From Candidatus Tumulicola sp. (GTDB lineage Bacteria > Vulcanimicrobiota > Vulcanimicrobiia > Eremiobacterales > Eremiobacteraceae): DNA of 59,686 bases. Below, in pieces: positions 30,108-38,232 of the stretch (positions are counted from its first letter, which is position 1; each line of letters starts with the position of its first letter). Position numbers and translations under genes: made by a program. Under the pieces are notes generated by a model. The model had not been told where the DNA came from and ran no database searches. It worked only from the letters and a program-made list of their open reading frames with translations. The stretch spans positions 1 through 59,686 of the forward strand of contig DATNNM010000001.1 of assembly GCA_035601835.1 (NCBI GenBank), in the 5' to 3' direction.

Positions 30108-30459
30108 TCACGTGGACATCGCCGTCAACGTCCGCTCGGTGCCGGGCAAAGACGACGTGCGCGTCGTCGATCTCAACGGCGAGATCGACGTGTACACGTC
30201 GCCGAAGGTCAAGGAGACCATCACCGAGCTCATCGACCAGGGTCACTACGCGCTCGTGATCAACCTCGAGAACGTCCGGTATATCGACTCGACCGGCCTC
30301 GGCGTGCTCATCGGCGGGCTCAAGCGCGTGCGCGAGCACAGCGGAACGGTGAACCTGGTCTGCACCAATCCGCAGATCAAGAAGATATTCGACATCACGG
30401 GATTGGTGAAGATCTTCGGCATCTACGATTCCGAGGCAGCCGCCACCGAGGCGTCATGA
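30100..30459 (+). CDS. Anti-sigma factor antagonist (STAS domain, RsbV-like)
   Basis: The 119-residue STAS protein binds the anti-sigma kinase when unphosphorylated and frees the sigma factor. The phosphorylatable serine is in the conserved YIDSTGLGVL (Ser about 64), and strands DVRVVDLNGEIDVYT and VNLVCTNP fit the fold. Order with the next two genes is the classic antagonist-kinase-sigma module. The start overlaps the YtxH gene and the stop overlaps the kinase start (ATGA). No RsbU-type phosphatase is in the window, so the activating input lies elsewhere. Confidence 0.93.
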   Translation: MANHVDIAVNVRSVPGKDDVRVVDLNGEIDVYTSPKVKETITELIDQGHYALVINLENVRYIDSTGLGVLIGGLKRVREHSGTVNLVCTNPQIKKIFDITGLVKIFGIYDSEAAATEAS

Positions 30460-30881
30460 TCTCACCCGAAATCCAAGGCGAATCGCCGAGCGTCATCGAG
30501 CTCCGGATGCCGAGCAAAGCGGAGTGGGTACGAGTCGCGCGGCTTGCGATCGCAGGCATCGCGAGCCGACTGAATTTCACGATCGAAGAAGTCGAGGACC
30601 TCAAGCTGGCGGTCGCCGAGGCATACACGAATTGCATCCAGCACGCGGCAGAAAGCGATGATGTTCGCATCCTGTGCGAGGTGCTGCCTGACCGTTTGAC
30701 CATCACGGTCGAGGACCACGGCAAAGGATTCGACGGGCGGCCGGCAGCCGCCGCGGTCGAAGAGCCGAAGGTCGGCGGGCTCGGCGTTTTTCTCATCCGC
30801 AGCTTGATGGATGAGGTGAGCTACGCGGTTGATCCCGCGGCCGGCACGAGGCTCACCATGGTCAAACACCTGCGGAAATAA
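30456..30881 (+). CDS. Anti-sigma factor serine kinase (RsbW-like)
   Basis: The 141-residue HATPase_c_2 protein both binds the sigma factor and phosphorylates the antagonist. The N box VAEAYTNCIQHA holds the Mg-binding Asn and the catalytic Glu, the G1 box is VEDHGKGFD, and G2 is GGLGVFLIRSLMDEV. Length is normal for RsbW/SpoIIAB. ATG 30456 overlaps the antagonist stop; the sigma gene starts six bases downstream. Confidence 0.92.
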   Translation: MISPEIQGESPSVIELRMPSKAEWVRVARLAIAGIASRLNFTIEEVEDLKLAVAEAYTNCIQHAAESDDVRILCEVLPDRLTITVEDHGKGFDGRPAAAAVEEPKVGGLGVFLIRSLMDEVSYAVDPAAGTRLTMVKHLRK

Positions 30882-30887
30882 GGAGCG

Positions 30888-31667
30888 ATGGACGCAACCT
30901 CGCGCACGGGTTACGACCAGCGCTTTGACCGGGAACGCGTACGCGCGCTGTTCGCCGAGTACACGAAGAGTCGCCAGTCCGCCCCGCGCGACGAGCTCGT
31001 CGTGCTCCACCTCAACCTGGTGCGCTACCTCGCCTCTCGATTCGCCAACCGCGGCGAGGCGCTCGAGGATCTGATCCAAGTAGGGACGTTGGGCCTCATC
31101 AAGGCGATCGATCGCTTCGATACCGGTCGCGGCGTCGAGTTCACCACCTACGCGACGCCGACCGTCATCGGCGAGATCAAACGCTACTTCCGCGATAAAG
31201 GCTGGGCGGTGAAAGTGCCGCGCCGGCTGCAGGAATTGAACCTGGCGGTGAACCGGAAGCTCGACTCGCTTTCCACATCGCTCGGACGATCGCCGACGGT
31301 GAATGATCTCGCGACGGCGTTGGGCGCCACCGATGAAGAGATCATCGAGGCGCAGGAACTGGGGCAGGTCTACAACCTGCTGTCGCTCGATTCGGAGCTG
31401 GCGAGCGAGGGTGACAAGAAATCGGCCACCCTGCTGGACTATCTGGGCGCCGAAGATCCCGAGTTGGCGATGCTGGAAGACAAGGCGCTGCTCGAGCGGG
31501 CCTTCACCGTGCTCGACCGGCGCGAACGCATCATCCTCTATCTTCGATACTTCGAGAACGTGTCGCAATCGGAGATCGCTGCGCGGCTGAACGTCTCGCA
31601 GATGCATGTGTCGCGGCTGCAGCAGCGCGCGCTCGAGAAGATGAAGCGCTGGCTGCAAGACGCCTGA
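30888..31667 (+). CDS. SigB/SigF-family RNA polymerase sigma factor
   Basis: The 259-residue sigma-70 family protein has regions 2, 3 and 4. Region 2 is seen in LVRYLASRF and LEDLIQVGTLGLIKAIDRFD, with FTTYATPTVIGEIKRYFRDKGW matching the promoter-melting helix. The stretch VKVPRRLQEL is characteristic of the SigB/F/G group. Region 4 ends in a helix-turn-helix, SQSEIAARLNVSQMHVSRLQQRAL. Control by the adjacent kinase and antagonist is expected. ATG 30888 follows AAGGAG. Target promoters cannot be read from this window. Confidence 0.94.
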   Translation: MDATSRTGYDQRFDRERVRALFAEYTKSRQSAPRDELVVLHLNLVRYLASRFANRGEALEDLIQVGTLGLIKAIDRFDTGRGVEFTTYATPTVIGEIKRYFRDKGWAVKVPRRLQELNLAVNRKLDSLSTSLGRSPTVNDLATALGATDEEIIEAQELGQVYNLLSLDSELASEGDKKSATLLDYLGAEDPELAMLEDKALLERAFTVLDRRERIILYLRYFENVSQSEIAARLNVSQMHVSRLQQRALEKMKRWLQDA

Positions 31668-31716
31668 AGGCCTAGAAGAGTAGCCGCCCCGACGCTGAAA
31701 TCCCCACCGTAGCGAC

Positions 31717-34368
31717 ATGAAATCCCAGGACATACGGCGGTCCTTCGTCGACTTTTTCGAACGCAAGGACCACAAGCATGCGCCCGGCGCGACGCTCATC
31801 CCCGATGAGATGTCGACGACGTTGTTCACGATCGCCGGGATGGAACAATTCGTGCCCGCCTTCCTGGGCGACGTCTCCCCGCCCGCGCCCCGCGTCGTCA
31901 CCGTGCAGCGCTGCCTGCGCGTCGCCGGCGGCAAGAACGACATCGAAAACGTAGGACGCAGCGGGCGGCACGGCACGTTCCTCGAGATGCTCGGCAACTT
32001 CTCGTTCGGCGATTACTATAAGCGTGAAGCGATCGCGTGGGCGTGGGAGTACTTGACCGAAACACTGAGGCTGCCGGCCGAACGGATTCACGCCACGGTG
32101 TACGTGGATGACGATGAGGCCGCGGAGATCTGGCATCGCGACATCGGACTTCCGAACGAGCGCATCAAACGCTTCCGCGAAGACAATTTTTGGGATATGG
32201 GGCCGACCGGTCCGTGCGGACCGTGCTCCGAGATATTCTACGACCTAGGACCCGAGGCCGGTTGTGGCAAGCCGACGTGCGGTCCGGGATGCGAGCATTG
32301 CGATCGTCACGTCGAATTCTGGAACCTGGTCTTCCAGCAGTACGATCGCGACACCGCCGGCGCGCTGCATCCGCTGCCCAAGAAGTGCATCGACACCGGC
32401 ATGGGCTTCGAGCGCCTGTGCATGATCCTGGCCGGCAAGACCTCCATCTTCGATACGGATCTCTATCAGGGCATCATCGCAGCCCTGCCGCCGATTTCGG
32501 AGCGTCGCGCACCCGCTGCCGAACAAGACGTGCATCGGCGCATCATCGCTGACCACGCCCGGGCTGCGACGTTCCTGGTCGCGGACGGCGTCGCGCCGAG
32601 CAACACGGAGCGGGGCTACGTCCTGCGCTTCCTCACGCGCCGCGCGATACGAAGCGGCAGGCTGCTCGGCTTCGCGGACGGATTTCTGTCCGCGCTGGTG
32701 CCCGCCGTCATCAGCAGCTTGGTCGATGGGTACCCGGAATTGCGCGCCGAGGACGAGCGCATCATGCGCGTGCTGCAGGCCGAAGAGCATCAATTCGGCG
32801 CGACGCTGGCGCGCGGCTCCGCGCGCCTGCTCGAGCGGCTCGAGGAGCTCAAGAAGAAGAAGGCCGGCGAACTGCCGGGCGCCGACGCGTTCGAATTGTA
32901 CGACACGTTCGGCTTTCCGGTGGACCTCACGCGCGAGATCGCTGCCGAAAGCGGCATCAAGATCGACATGGCAGGTTACCGTGCCGCCATGGAAGCGCAG
33001 CGCGAGCGTGCCCGCCAGGACGCGCGGACCAAGCGCGCCGACTTGAACGTGAAGGGAGACCAGGCTGATCTGTCTGAGACGACGAGCTTCGTCGGCTACG
33101 AGAGTCTCGAAGCGAAATCGCCGATCGCGGCGCTGCTCGACAAACGGGGCGAGCCGATCGCGCGCTTGGAAAGCGGCCAGGAAGGCGTGGTCGTGCTCGC
33201 GCGCACGCCATTCTACGCCGAACGCGGCGGCCAGATGGGCGATCGCGGCGTCATCGCGCGGACGGGCGCCAGTTTCGACGTGCACGACGCCCAGTACCGC
33301 GACAAATCCCATGCGCACGTCTTGCACAAGGGCCGCGTCACGGCGGGCGAACTGTCGGTCGGCGACGAGGTCGACGCGATCGTCGATCCGCACTGGCGCC
33401 GCGAGATCCGAAGGCATCACACGGTCACGCACTTGCTCCAGCGCGCCTTGAAGGACGCAGTGGGCGACGCGGTCGCGCAGCGGGGCAGCGCGGTGTTTCC
33501 GGATCGCACGCGCTTCGATTTCGACTCGCCCGTCGGCGCGCTCTCGAAGCAGCAGCGCGCTGATGTGGCGTCGCGCGTCAACGACCTGATCCGACGCGAC
33601 TTCCACATCAACGAGACGACTCTGCCGTTCGCCGAGGCGATCGCGCGCGGCGCGATATATATGAAGGGCGAGCACTACGGCGACATGGTGCGCGTCGTGC
33701 AATTCGGACCCAGCGTGGAGCTGTGCGGGGGCACGCACGTCGGCTCCACTGGGGAGATCGGGCATTTCGTCCTGCTCGCGGAATCGGCCATCGGTGCCGG
33801 CATCCGGCGCGTCGAGGGCCTCGTGTCCGAAGCGGCTGACCGCTACGATAGCAAGCTGCGAGAGACGATCGAGGAGGTGGGCTCGACGTTGTCGACAACA
33901 CCGGAGCAACTTCCCGATGCCGTCGCCCGCTTGACGCAGCGCCAGCGCGACTTGGAACACAGACTTGCTGCGCTGAGCACGCGGTTGGCGGCCGGAAAAG
34001 CCGCAGAACATATCGCAGACGCAAAGGAAGCGGACGGCATCGCCTACCTCACGGTTCGCTCAAGCGGCGATGACGGCGTGGGTCCGCGCGAACTCGCAGA
34101 CTCGATCCGGGCCAGCTGGCCAAGCGGCGTGCTCGCCGTAGGCGGCGCCGCCGACAGCAACGCCTCGCTGATCGTCACGGTCAGCCCCGACCTCGTGAAA
34201 AAAGGCGTCTCGGCTAAGGTCCTGCTCGCGGCCATCATCGGCTTCGTCGACGGCAAGGGTGGCGGTTCACCGGCGATCGCGCAAGGCGCGGGCAAGAATC
34301 CGGCGGGTCTGGATGCCGCGCTAGCCGCACTGCCGGACGCGATCAGAAAGTCCCGTGGGAAGACCTAA
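31717..34368 (+). CDS. alaS: Alanyl-tRNA synthetase
   Basis: The 883-residue enzyme charges tRNA-Ala. The class II catalytic domain includes RSFVDFFERKDHKHAPGA at the N-terminus and GNFSFGDYYK. The editing domain has the HHTVTHLL zinc motif and the distal CGGTHVGSTGEIGHF, and the C-Ala domain follows the coiled coil near 720-760. Length is standard. A short Cys-rich insert (residues about 188-202, CGKPTCGPGCEHC) is the known bacterial zinc-binding feature of the catalytic domain in some lineages. ATG 31717 lies about 50 bases after the sigma factor gene. Confidence 0.97.
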   Translation: MKSQDIRRSFVDFFERKDHKHAPGATLIPDEMSTTLFTIAGMEQFVPAFLGDVSPPAPRVVTVQRCLRVAGGKNDIENVGRSGRHGTFLEMLGNFSFGDYYKREAIAWAWEYLTETLRLPAERIHATVYVDDDEAAEIWHRDIGLPNERIKRFREDNFWDMGPTGPCGPCSEIFYDLGPEAGCGKPTCGPGCEHCDRHVEFWNLVFQQYDRDTAGALHPLPKKCIDTGMGFERLCMILAGKTSIFDTDLYQGIIAALPPISERRAPAAEQDVHRRIIADHARAATFLVADGVAPSNTERGYVLRFLTRRAIRSGRLLGFADGFLSALVPAVISSLVDGYPELRAEDERIMRVLQAEEHQFGATLARGSARLLERLEELKKKKAGELPGADAFELYDTFGFPVDLTREIAAESGIKIDMAGYRAAMEAQRERARQDARTKRADLNVKGDQADLSETTSFVGYESLEAKSPIAALLDKRGEPIARLESGQEGVVVLARTPFYAERGGQMGDRGVIARTGASFDVHDAQYRDKSHAHVLHKGRVTAGELSVGDEVDAIVDPHWRREIRRHHTVTHLLQRALKDAVGDAVAQRGSAVFPDRTRFDFDSPVGALSKQQRADVASRVNDLIRRDFHINETTLPFAEAIARGAIYMKGEHYGDMVRVVQFGPSVELCGGTHVGSTGEIGHFVLLAESAIGAGIRRVEGLVSEAADRYDSKLRETIEEVGSTLSTTPEQLPDAVARLTQRQRDLEHRLAALSTRLAAGKAAEHIADAKEADGIAYLTVRSSGDDGVGPRELADSIRASWPSGVLAVGGAADSNASLIVTVSPDLVKKGVSAKVLLAAIIGFVDGKGGGSPAIAQGAGKNPAGLDAALAALPDAIRKSRGKT

Positions 34369-35056
34369 GCGGGACCTTATGGTCCTGCTGGTGCTGATGC
34401 TCTTACCGGCACTTGCCGCGGCAGCGCCCCTGACGCCGGCGCTCGCGCTCGCGAGCTATCAGGCCGCGATGTCGAACCTGCGAAAGCCCCAGAACGTGGT
34501 TTTCGAATACGTGCAAACGCGCAGCGGTCCGCATCGCATCATCACCGAGATCCATCGCGTATACCGCGATCAATCAGGCGACGAGCGCAACGAGACGATT
34601 TCGGTCAACGGCTCAAAGGTCGCTCCGCCGATAACGCACACCTATCATGCCCGGCCGTGGCCGTACGACGCCGACAAGTTCGCCGCCATGCCCGGCGAGT
34701 ACGATCTCACCCCCAACGGCAGGGGCCTCGTGTCGGGGAAATCCGTTTACGCATACATCGCAAAGCGGCGCGCGCCGGCGAGCTTCTCGATCGAAGCGCT
34801 GTATCTCGCGGTCGAGAGCGGTCTGCCCGTGCGCGCGCGCTTTGCGGTGAGGGGCCCGACCTGCAGCGGTCATGGGTCCATCGATTTCGGCGCATTCGGG
34901 TCGTACTGGCTGCCGGTGAGCGTGGCCGTCGGATGCGGCTCGCTTCAAGCCGCTGCGTTGACGGGGACGCCTGAGCCGACGCAATATCGCGAAACGCTCA
35001 AGTTCAGCAACTACAGTTTCCCAGCCCTGATGCCCCAAGAGATATTCAACCCGTGA
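34355..35056 (+). CDS. Secreted hypothetical protein
   Basis: The protein of 233 residues has a Sec signal (KRDLMVLLVLMLLPALAAAA, cut near 24). The mature part is a beta-rich domain starting ALASYQAAMSNLRKPQNVVFEY, with a GPHRIITEIHRVYRD strand pair reminiscent of LolA-like or DUF1571-type lipoprotein-binding folds; that similarity is only by eye. GTG 34355 overlaps the end of alaS by 14 bases; ATG 34379 is an alternative with a shorter signal. The stop overlaps the GTG of the following membrane protein. Confidence 0.75.
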   Translation: MGRPKRDLMVLLVLMLLPALAAAAPLTPALALASYQAAMSNLRKPQNVVFEYVQTRSGPHRIITEIHRVYRDQSGDERNETISVNGSKVAPPITHTYHARPWPYDADKFAAMPGEYDLTPNGRGLVSGKSVYAYIAKRRAPASFSIEALYLAVESGLPVRARFAVRGPTCSGHGSIDFGAFGSYWLPVSVAVGCGSLQAAALTGTPEPTQYRETLKFSNYSFPALMPQEIFNP

Positions 35057-36231
35057 ACCGCTGGACCGGGCTGATCTACGTCGCGGCGGTTTTTGTTTTC
35101 GCGCTTGCCGCATATCTGGCGTCGTCGGGCGGGGCGGACACGCTCTACAACAACTACGTGCGTCTCGCGGACGCGTGGCTGCACGGCCGCGTTTGGGTGA
35201 ACTACGCCGGGCCCGGCATCGATGCACTGCGCTACCAAGGTCATCTCTACATCATCGAAGCGCCGCTGCCCGCGCTTCTCGTGTTGCCGCTGGTCGCCAT
35301 ATTCGGACTCGGCGCAAACCAGGCGCTCGTGTGCGTGTTTTGCGGCGCGGCCGCGGTCGCCGCGGCGTACGTGATGCTCGGAAGGCTGGGCGTCTCGCAA
35401 TCCGTGCATGTCTGGGTGTTGGCGTTCTTCGCGTTCGGCACCGGCCTGTGGTGGTGCACCGCATTCGGCGCGGTGTGGATGTTCGCGCACGTCGCGGGCG
35501 TGATGTTCGCGATGTTCGGCCTGGTCGAGTGGTACGGAAAACGCAGAGCATGGCTGCTCGGGCTGCTGTTATCGTGCATGGCGCTGTGCCGTTTCCCCAT
35601 GGCGATCGCGGCCCTGCCGTTCCTGGCATGGCTGCTCCAGGAGACGCCGTCGCGCGAGCGCTTGCGCGTGCTGGCGGGAGCCGTAGCCGGTGCGCTGCCG
35701 CTCTTCGCGCTCTATGTGGTCTACAACGAACTGCGCTGGCACACCGCGTTCGACATCGGCTACACGAATTGGTACCATTTAGACCCAGCCGGACATCCGA
35801 CCGGGAGTCCGTTCGGCGTGCAGTACCTGCCGCTGAATCTGTATAGCTTCTTCTTGCTGGCGCCGGCGTACGCGCAACATTTCCCGTGGTTCGTCCCCAC
35901 CGGGATCGGCGTCGCGCTGACTTTCACGAGTCCAGGCATGGCTTTGGCCTTCTTCGCGCCGCTACGCAACCGCGAAGCCATCTGGTTGTGGGTCGCCGTG
36001 CTGCTCACGTGGCTACCCTCACTGCTTTACTACGTGAACGGCGCCGAACAATTCGGCATGCGCCACAGCCTGGATTTCCTGCCGTTTCTGCTGCCCCTGG
36101 TCGCGCGAGGCCTCGAACATCGGCCCTCCGTCTTCGCGTACTCCCTGATCGTGCTGTCGATCGCCGTCAATGCCTGGGGTCTGTGGTACTCGTGGGCGTT
36201 TCACGGTTTCACGGTGGTGCCGCGCCGGTGA
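35053..36231 (+). CDS. Polytopic membrane protein, GT-C-like, paralog 1
   Basis: The 392-residue protein has about ten hydrophobic segments. A luminal first loop holds YNNYVRLADAWLHGRVWV, the type of D-containing loop seen in GT-C/ArnT-like glycosyltransferases, then IIEAPLPALLVLPLVAIFG. A conserved NGAEQFGMRHSLDFLPFLLPL block sits near the C-terminus. A role as a polyprenyl-phosphate-sugar-dependent transferase is plausible but unproven. Start and stop overlap the neighbouring genes, giving a three-gene coupled run. The next gene is a clear paralog. Confidence 0.78.
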   Translation: MNRWTGLIYVAAVFVFALAAYLASSGGADTLYNNYVRLADAWLHGRVWVNYAGPGIDALRYQGHLYIIEAPLPALLVLPLVAIFGLGANQALVCVFCGAAAVAAAYVMLGRLGVSQSVHVWVLAFFAFGTGLWWCTAFGAVWMFAHVAGVMFAMFGLVEWYGKRRAWLLGLLLSCMALCRFPMAIAALPFLAWLLQETPSRERLRVLAGAVAGALPLFALYVVYNELRWHTAFDIGYTNWYHLDPAGHPTGSPFGVQYLPLNLYSFFLLAPAYAQHFPWFVPTGIGVALTFTSPGMALAFFAPLRNREAIWLWVAVLLTWLPSLLYYVNGAEQFGMRHSLDFLPFLLPLVARGLEHRPSVFAYSLIVLSIAVNAWGLWYSWAFHGFTVVPRR

Positions 36232-37433
36232 AAGAGCCGGCGTTCTCAACGCGCAGCGCCATCGTCTTCGCGGCGGCGTTCCTGGGATATTTCCTGCTAT
36301 CGCGCAACGATCACACCGCGTACAACAATTTCGTGCTGCTCGCCGATGCCTGGCTGCACGGGCACGTGTGGATCGCCAAACCGGAATCGTGGATCGATGC
36401 GCTGCCGTATAACGGGCACTGGTACATCATCAATGTGCCGATCCCGGCCGTGCTGCTGCTGCCGCTCGTCGCCGTCTACGGCGCGAACGCGAATCAGACG
36501 ATCGTCAGCGTGCTGTGCGGCGCCATCGCGGTGGCCGCGGCCGACGTGACGTTCGGGCGGATGGGAGTGAGCGCGTTCTGGCGCGGTCGCCTGACGCTGT
36601 TCTTCGCCTTGGGAACCGTGTTGTGGTGGTGCGCGGCGAACGGCGCCGTTTGGATGTACGCGCATGTGGTCGCCGTCATGTTCGCGATGCTGGCGCTCGC
36701 CGAATGGTACGGCCGGCGCAGGCCGTGGCTTCTCGGGATTCTGCTCGCATGCGCCGTCTACTCGCGTTTCCCGATGGTGCTTGCGGTGCCGCCGCTGCTC
36801 GTGTGGCTGTGGTTGTCCGCGCCGGCGGAGCGCCGCTGGCGCGACCTCGCCTCATTCGCCTACGGTTTCGTCCCGTTCGTGGCGGCGTCGCTGGGCTACA
36901 ATTATCTGCGCTACGGCTCGGTGATGGACGTCGGCTACACTCTGTTCTACCACATGGATGCGGTGGGCGGCGGCGGCAAGCAGTACTGCACGTCGTGCAC
37001 GTACACCGGGTCGCCGACCGGCAGTCCGTTCGCGCTGCAGTTCCTCGCGAAGAATCTCTACAGCTTTTTCATGCTGCCCCCGCAGCTCATCGATCAAGCC
37101 CCGTATTTCCAACTGACCGGCCAGGGCGTCGCGCTCACCTTCACGAGCCCTTTGCTCTTCCTGGCGCTGGCCGCGCCGGTGCGAAAGATCGAATCGATCG
37201 TGATGTGGGCCGCGGCGTTGCTGGTCGCGGTGCCCTCGCTCCTCTATTACTTGAACGGCTGCGAGCAATTCGGCATGCGTCACAGCCTGGACTTCACGCC
37301 GTTCTTGATGGTGCTGCTCGCCCGCGGCGTCGAGCGCGTGCCGCTGCTCCTCTCGCTCGTGCTGTTGGCATACTCGCTGGCTGCCAATCTGTTCGGCATG
37401 ATCCATCCGTTCACGCCGGTCCCCTGCGGCTAA
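36228..37433 (+). CDS. Polytopic membrane protein, GT-C-like, paralog 2
   Basis: The 401-residue protein matches the preceding gene along its length. Shared blocks are YNNFVLLADAWLHGHVWI, LLPLVAVYGANANQ, LWWCAANGAVWMYAHV, SPTGSPFALQFL, and EQFGMRHSLDFTPFLM. A loop near residue 250 has a CTSCTYTG insert absent from paralog 1. GTG 36228 overlaps the preceding stop (GTGA); the longer frame to the left is antisense-like shadow in another frame. Together the pair may act as a heterodimer or on different sugar donors. No catalytic function can be assigned with confidence. Confidence 0.78.
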   Translation: MKEPAFSTRSAIVFAAAFLGYFLLSRNDHTAYNNFVLLADAWLHGHVWIAKPESWIDALPYNGHWYIINVPIPAVLLLPLVAVYGANANQTIVSVLCGAIAVAAADVTFGRMGVSAFWRGRLTLFFALGTVLWWCAANGAVWMYAHVVAVMFAMLALAEWYGRRRPWLLGILLACAVYSRFPMVLAVPPLLVWLWLSAPAERRWRDLASFAYGFVPFVAASLGYNYLRYGSVMDVGYTLFYHMDAVGGGGKQYCTSCTYTGSPTGSPFALQFLAKNLYSFFMLPPQLIDQAPYFQLTGQGVALTFTSPLLFLALAAPVRKIESIVMWAAALLVAVPSLLYYLNGCEQFGMRHSLDFTPFLMVLLARGVERVPLLLSLVLLAYSLAANLFGMIHPFTPVPCG

Positions 37434-37435
37434 GG

Positions 37436-37451
37436 CTTAAGATTGTGTTAA
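37436..37451 (+). promoter_or_regulatory. Probable Pho box upstream of phoB
   Basis: CTTAA at 37436 and GTTAA at 37447 are exactly 11 bp apart, one helical turn, as in the stronger array before pstS. The pair also reads as an inverted repeat GCTTAA/TTAAGC. It lies about 54 bases before the phoB start, directly after the stop of the membrane protein gene, and suggests autoregulation of the response regulator. Two half-sites is the minimum for OmpR-family binding. Confidence 0.6.
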
Positions 37452-37504
37452 GCACGAGCGAACAGAGGGGGCGTGCGCCTGGTTCAGCGAACGCGTGCGA
37501 GTAG

Positions 37505-38212
37505 ATGACCGACCAGCGGGCCGCGCCATCGGCCAAGATCCTCGTCGTCGACGACGAGGCGACGATACTCCAGACGCTGCGCTTCAATCTCGAAAAAAAC
37601 GGCTATGCTGTGTGCACCGCCGGTGACGGGCGGAAGGCGTTGAGCGTTGCTGAATTGGAGAAGCCGGACCTGATCGTCTTGGACATCATGCTGCCGGAGC
37701 TTGACGGCATCGAGGTCTGCCGCGAGATCCGCAAACGCTCGAGCGCGCCCGTGCTCATGCTCACCGCCAAAGATCAAGAGATCGACAAGGTGCTCGCGCT
37801 CGAGATCGGCGCGGACGACTACATCACCAAGCCGTTTTCGATCTACGAGCTGTTGGCGCGCATCAAGGCGCATCTGCGCCGGATGCAAGCGACGCAGCAG
37901 CCTTCGGAGACCGCAGTGCTGCGCGGCGGCGAGGTCGAGCTCGACGCCGGCCGTCACCGCGTGACCAAACGCGGGCAAGCGGTCGAACTCGCTCCCAAAG
38001 AGTTCCGCCTGCTTCAAGTGCTGCTCGAGAACAAGGGCCGCGTCGTGACCCGGCAAGCGATGCTCGATCGCGTCTGGGGATTTGATTTCTACGGTGATCT
38101 GCAGACCGTCAACGTGCACATCCGCTGGCTGCGCGAAAAAATAGAGGACGACCCGAGCTCCCCGAAGCACATCCAAACCGTGCGCAGTCGCGGTTATCTC
38201 TTCAGGGAGTAG
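37505..38212 (+). CDS. phoB: PhoB/PhoP-family response regulator
   Basis: The 235-residue OmpR-family regulator has a receiver domain with acidic pair DD at about 17-18, phospho-acceptor Asp about 60 in VLDIMLPELDG, and Lys in DYITKPF. It then has a winged-helix output domain with APKEFRLLQVLLENKGRVVTRQ and TVRSRGYLFRE at the end. Position directly before a histidine kinase, phoU and pstSCAB identifies it as the phosphate-starvation regulator. Two half-sites of the CTTAA type precede it, so it probably controls its own transcription. phoR begins 20 bases downstream. Confidence 0.93.
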   Translation: MTDQRAAPSAKILVVDDEATILQTLRFNLEKNGYAVCTAGDGRKALSVAELEKPDLIVLDIMLPELDGIEVCREIRKRSSAPVLMLTAKDQEIDKVLALEIGADDYITKPFSIYELLARIKAHLRRMQATQQPSETAVLRGGEVELDAGRHRVTKRGQAVELAPKEFRLLQVLLENKGRVVTRQAMLDRVWGFDFYGDLQTVNVHIRWLREKIEDDPSSPKHIQTVRSRGYLFRE

Positions 38213-38232
38213 GCGCCGCTCTTACCGAGATC

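Noticed and set aside
31668-31716. T-box or other leader upstream of alaS
   Set aside because: The gap is only 49 bases and has no T-box bulge or antiterminator. A short GTAGCCGCCCC match to 29258 is probably chance.
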